A stretch of DNA of 25,402 nucleotides, taken from NCBI GenBank assembly GCA_016931085.1, contig JAFGFO010000096.1:1-25402 (forward strand), read 5' to 3'. This document shows, piece after piece, positions 23,078-25,402 of the stretch; positions within the stretch are counted from its first letter, which is position 1, and every line of letters starts with the position of its first letter. Origin of the DNA: Thermoflexales bacterium. GTDB lineage: Bacteria; Chloroflexota; Anaerolineae; Fen-1058. The notes under the pieces are model-generated. The model ran no database searches, was not told the DNA's origin, and saw nothing but the letters and a program-made list of their open reading frames with translations. Made by a program: the position numbers and the translations under genes.

Positions 23078-24106
23078 TCACACTTTTACTCCAAAGGTGG
23101 TTTCGTAGAACGCGATGTTCTCGGCGATCATTTCCCGAATCGGCAAGTGATACGGGCACTTGGTCTCGCACTCGCCGCACTCGCTGCAATTTTTGGCGCC
23201 TGCAATGGCTTCGGCTACAAAGCCGGTGATCATCCTTTCAACCGGGAATCGCTTCCAAAAGCTGCGTATGTGCAGCACGGTGGGGATGCTGATGCCCTGG
23301 GGGCACGGCTGGCAGTACTCGCAGCGGTGGCAGAAGCGCGTGCCTACTTCTGCCCGGATACGCTCTATCGCTTGCCATTCCTGGGGGGCAAGCTGCCATG
23401 AGCCGGCGACTATGGCCGCGATTTCCTCAATTTCTTCGATCTTTTCCATGCCGGGATCGGGCACGACGTTCTCAAACTGCAGCAGGTACTTGATGGCCAG
23501 GCTGGCATCGTCCAGCAAGCCGCCGCCCATCGGTTTCATGGCGATGAAGCCCACGTCGTGTTCCCGGGCCAGGGGTACGAGTTTCTCAGCCGCCTCGTCG
23601 GTGACAAAGTTGAACGGGAATTGGATCGTCTCAAAGTGCCCGCTGGCCACCGCTTTGAGGGCCACATCCATCGAGTGGCTGGTGATGCCGATGTGCTGCA
23701 CCTGGCCGGCTTGCAGCGCTCGCTGAGCGGCTTCCATCGCGCCGCCTGGCCCTAGCACTTGCTCATAAGCCTCCATGCTGCTGACGTTGTGGAACTGCCA
23801 CAGCTCGATCGTCTCCACGTTCAAGCGTTTCAGACTTAGGCTCAGGTGCTCCTCCGCTGTGGCGCGCTCGCGCGCCATCGTCTTGGTGGCAATGACGACC
23901 TGCTCGCGCCGTCCCGCGATGGCCTGGCCAATGCGCTCTTCGCTAGTGGTATAGCCATTGGCCGTGTCGAGGAAAGTCACGCCCAGGTCGAGGCAGCGCT
24001 GTATGACCCGGATCGCCTCGGCCTCGCTCGGGCGTTGGATAGGGATGCCGCCAAAGCCTACCCTGGAAACGTGCAACCCGGTTTTACCTAATCTTATCAT
24101 TTTCAT
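23078..24106 (-). CDS. Aldo/keto reductase with C-terminal ferredoxin-type 4Fe-4S domain
   Basis: 342 residues. The N-terminal aldo/keto reductase barrel has its full tetrad: D47 and Y52 (FLDTANGY), K75 (ATKTM) and H106 (WQFHNV). The C-terminal part has two cysteine clusters, C259/C262/C265/C268 (CHRCEYCQPC) and C307/C310/C313/C317 (CSECGECETKC), which fits two 4Fe-4S clusters. This composite family is widespread in anaerobes, with mostly unknown substrates; the clusters suggest electron exchange with ferredoxin or a similar carrier. It starts eight bases after the ABC ATPase stop, so it is in the same transcription unit. The ATG at 24100 is an alternative start. Confidence 0.92.
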   Translation of the reverse strand: MKMIRLGKTGLHVSRVGFGGIPIQRPSEAEAIRVIQRCLDLGVTFLDTANGYTTSEERIGQAIAGRREQVVIATKTMARERATAEEHLSLSLKRLNVETIELWQFHNVSSMEAYEQVLGPGGAMEAAQRALQAGQVQHIGITSHSMDVALKAVASGHFETIQFPFNFVTDEAAEKLVPLAREHDVGFIAMKPMGGGLLDDASLAIKYLLQFENVVPDPGMEKIEEIEEIAAIVAGSWQLAPQEWQAIERIRAEVGTRFCHRCEYCQPCPQGISIPTVLHIRSFWKRFPVERMITGFVAEAIAGAKNCSECGECETKCPYHLPIREMIAENIAFYETTFGVKV

Positions 24107-24113
24107 CAGATCA

Positions 24114-25124
24114 TCAAGCGATTCCTATCAGCTTGAGCGTGTCGGCCAGGTGGCAAGCTACCCAGTGATCGTCGCTCAGCTCGCGCCAGGCCGGGTTCTC
24201 CTGGCTGCATATCTCCTTGGCGTAACGGCAACGCGGATGAAATTTGCAGCCCGGGGGCGGATCGGCCGGGTTGGGCACGTCGCCGGGGAGAATGATGCGC
24301 TGCGTGATCTGGTCTGGGTCGGTGCGGGGTACGGCCGAGAGCAGAGCCTCTGTGTATGGGTGCAAAGGATCGGTGTATAGCTCCTCGGCCGCCGCCAACT
24401 CGACGAGATTCCCCAGGTACATCACGGCGACCCGGTCGCTGATGTGTTCCACCACAGACAGGTCGTGGGCGATAAAGAGATAGGTCAGCCCGAACTCTTT
24501 TTGCAAATCTTCGAGCAAGTTGAGTGTCTGGGCCTGGATCGACACGTCCAGGGCCGAGACCGGCTCGTCGCACACGATCAGCTTGGGCCGCAACGCCAGG
24601 GCGCGGGCGATGCCGATGCGCTGGCGCTGCCCGCCGCTAAAGGCATACGGGTAGCGATTCATGTGCTGCGCTCTAAGCCCAACCGCCTCGAGCAGCCGCC
24701 GCACCTCCGCTTTGAGCTCGTCACCCTTGGTCACATTGTTGATGCGCAAAGGCTCGCTGACAATGTCCATCACCGTCATCCTTGGGTTGAGCGAAGAGAA
24801 GGGATCCTGAAAGATGATCTGCATCTGGCGCCGGTAGGGTTTCATCTCGCTCCCGGACAGTTGGGTGATGTCCGCCATCTCCCCATTCGCCCGAAAAAAG
24901 ATCTGTCCCTCAGTGGGTTCCATCGCGCGCAGGACGACCCGCCCCGTGGTCGTTTTGCCGCAACCTGATTCGCCTACCAGGCCGAGCGTCTCTCCCTGGC
25001 GAATGAAGAAATTCACCCCATCTACCGCGCGGACGTGGCCGGTCACCCGGCGAAAAAAGCCCTTGTGGATCGGAAAGTATTTCTTGAGGTTTTTGACCTC
25101 TAGCAAGGTTTGTCTTGATTCCAT
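24114..25124 (-). CDS. ABC importer ATPase, OppF/DppF type
   Basis: 336 residues. Walker A is GESGCGKTT (51-59), the Q loop is [13 protein letters not shown], the signature is SGGQRQR, Walker B is [12 protein letters not shown] and the switch His is in IAHDLSVV. The C-terminal extension with [17 protein letters not shown] is typical of oligopeptide/dipeptide-type ATPases, some of which carry oligosaccharides. In this locus, uptake of pectin-derived oligosaccharides is likely. The ATG at 25122-25124 ([10 protein letters not shown]) is chosen; the longer frame to 25214 would translate the family C repeat and overlap the upstream gene. Confidence 0.95.
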   Translation of the reverse strand: MESRQTLLEVKNLKKYFPIHKGFFRRVTGHVRAVDGVNFFIRQGETLGLVGESGCGKTTTGRVVLRAMEPTEGQIFFRANGEMADITQLSGSEMKPYRRQMQIIFQDPFSSLNPRMTVMDIVSEPLRINNVTKGDELKAEVRRLLEAVGLRAQHMNRYPYAFSGGQRQRIGIARALALRPKLIVCDEPVSALDVSIQAQTLNLLEDLQKEFGLTYLFIAHDLSVVEHISDRVAVMYLGNLVELAAAEELYTDPLHPYTEALLSAVPRTDPDQITQRIILPGDVPNPADPPPGCKFHPRCRYAKEICSQENPAWRELSDDHWVACHLADTLKLIGIA

Positions 25125-25134
25125 ATCACTCTCG

Positions 25135-25164
25135 TGCTGACTTGCCCCGACCGAAGGTCGGCAT
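25135..25164. repeat. 30-bp interspersed repeat, copy 2 (family C, CCGACC hairpin)
   Basis: Matches 3463-3492 at 27 of 30 positions. The core CCGACCGAAGGTCGG is a perfect palindrome with a three-base loop. It lies in the 64-base spacer between the two ABC ATPase genes, ten bases before the second one's start codon. Confidence 0.75.
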
Positions 25165-25188
25165 TTGCTGACTGGCAGATTTGTTTCC

Positions 25189-25402
25189 TCACTGGTACAG
25201 CGTACAGCGCACATCGTGCCCGGAAGCTACAGCGGTCAACGGCACTGCCTCTTGGCAGGCCGCCCTTTTGGGCGCCGGGCAGCGTGGGTAAAAAGCGCAG
25301 CCGGGCGGTATCGAATAGGGATCGGGCACAGTGCCTGGGATGGGGGTCAGGCGGTCTTTGACCCGCAGGCCCATGTGCGGGATCGAGCGCATCAGCCCGA
25401 CC
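25189..25402 (-). CDS. ABC importer ATPase, OppD/DppD type, C-terminal fragment at window edge
   Basis: The frame is open to the right edge; only the last 70 or so residues are seen. [17 protein letters not shown] and [19 protein letters not shown], followed by [10 protein letters not shown], match the C-terminal extension of OppD/DppD-type ATPases, including the conserved Pro/Cys segment. It would be the first of the pair, with the OppF-type gene 64 bases downstream. Permease and binding-protein genes probably lie further right. Confidence 0.88.
   Translation of the reverse strand, partial: VGLMRSIPHMGLRVKDRLTPIPGTVPDPYSIPPGCAFYPRCPAPKRAACQEAVPLTAVASGHDVRCTLYQ

Overview
This is a 25.4 kb high-GC window in which every supported gene lies on the minus strand, so transcription runs from the right edge to the left. 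It is a nearly complete locus for taking up and degrading pectin or oligogalacturonate. The organism looks like a Chloroflexota bacterium (Anaerolineae-like). This rests on the protein types (LacI-type ligand domains joined to signalling modules, a PL22 lyase, UxaE) and on short interspersed repeats at gene junctions. It is an inference, with no rRNA or marker gene in view.

Reading in the direction of transcription, the right end carries two ATPases of an Opp/Dpp-type ABC importer (the first cut by the window edge), an iron-sulfur aldo/keto reductase and a GH105 unsaturated rhamnogalacturonyl hydrolase. Next come two very large, translationally coupled cytoplasmic sensor proteins. They share a LacI-type ligand-binding domain, a helical region and a GAF-like region. 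One ends in a histidine kinase and the other in an RsbR-like STAS domain.

The catabolic block follows: an IolB/KduI-family isomerase, KduD, KDG kinase, KDPG aldolase, UxuA-type mannonate dehydratase, a KdgF-like cupin, PL22 oligogalacturonate lyase, a zinc dehydrogenase, an aldo/keto reductase, a URO-D family protein, uronate isomerase UxaC, tagaturonate epimerase UxaE and an SDR fructuronate reductase. The left end holds a LarA-type (nickel-pincer) racemase/epimerase homologue, 6-phosphogluconate dehydrogenase and a second PfkB sugar kinase, cut by the window edge.

The genes give one coherent pathway. Ogl and GH105 release unsaturated uronates. KdgF, the IolB-like isomerase and KduD take these to 2-keto-3-deoxygluconate (KDG). 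Saturated galacturonate or glucuronate goes through UxaC, UxaE (which brings tagaturonate to fructuronate), the SDR reductase and UxuA to the same KDG. KdgK and KdgA then give pyruvate and glyceraldehyde-3-phosphate. The altronate branch (UxaA/UxaB) is not seen. The LarA homologue plus Gnd suggest an extra link from aldonates to the pentose phosphate pathway.

The gene junctions carry at least three families of short repeats, several of which overlap start or stop codons. No tRNA, rRNA, CRISPR array, transposase or gene-free stretch over 300 bases was seen. The strongest candidate for something undescribed is the paired sensor system with one input and two outputs.
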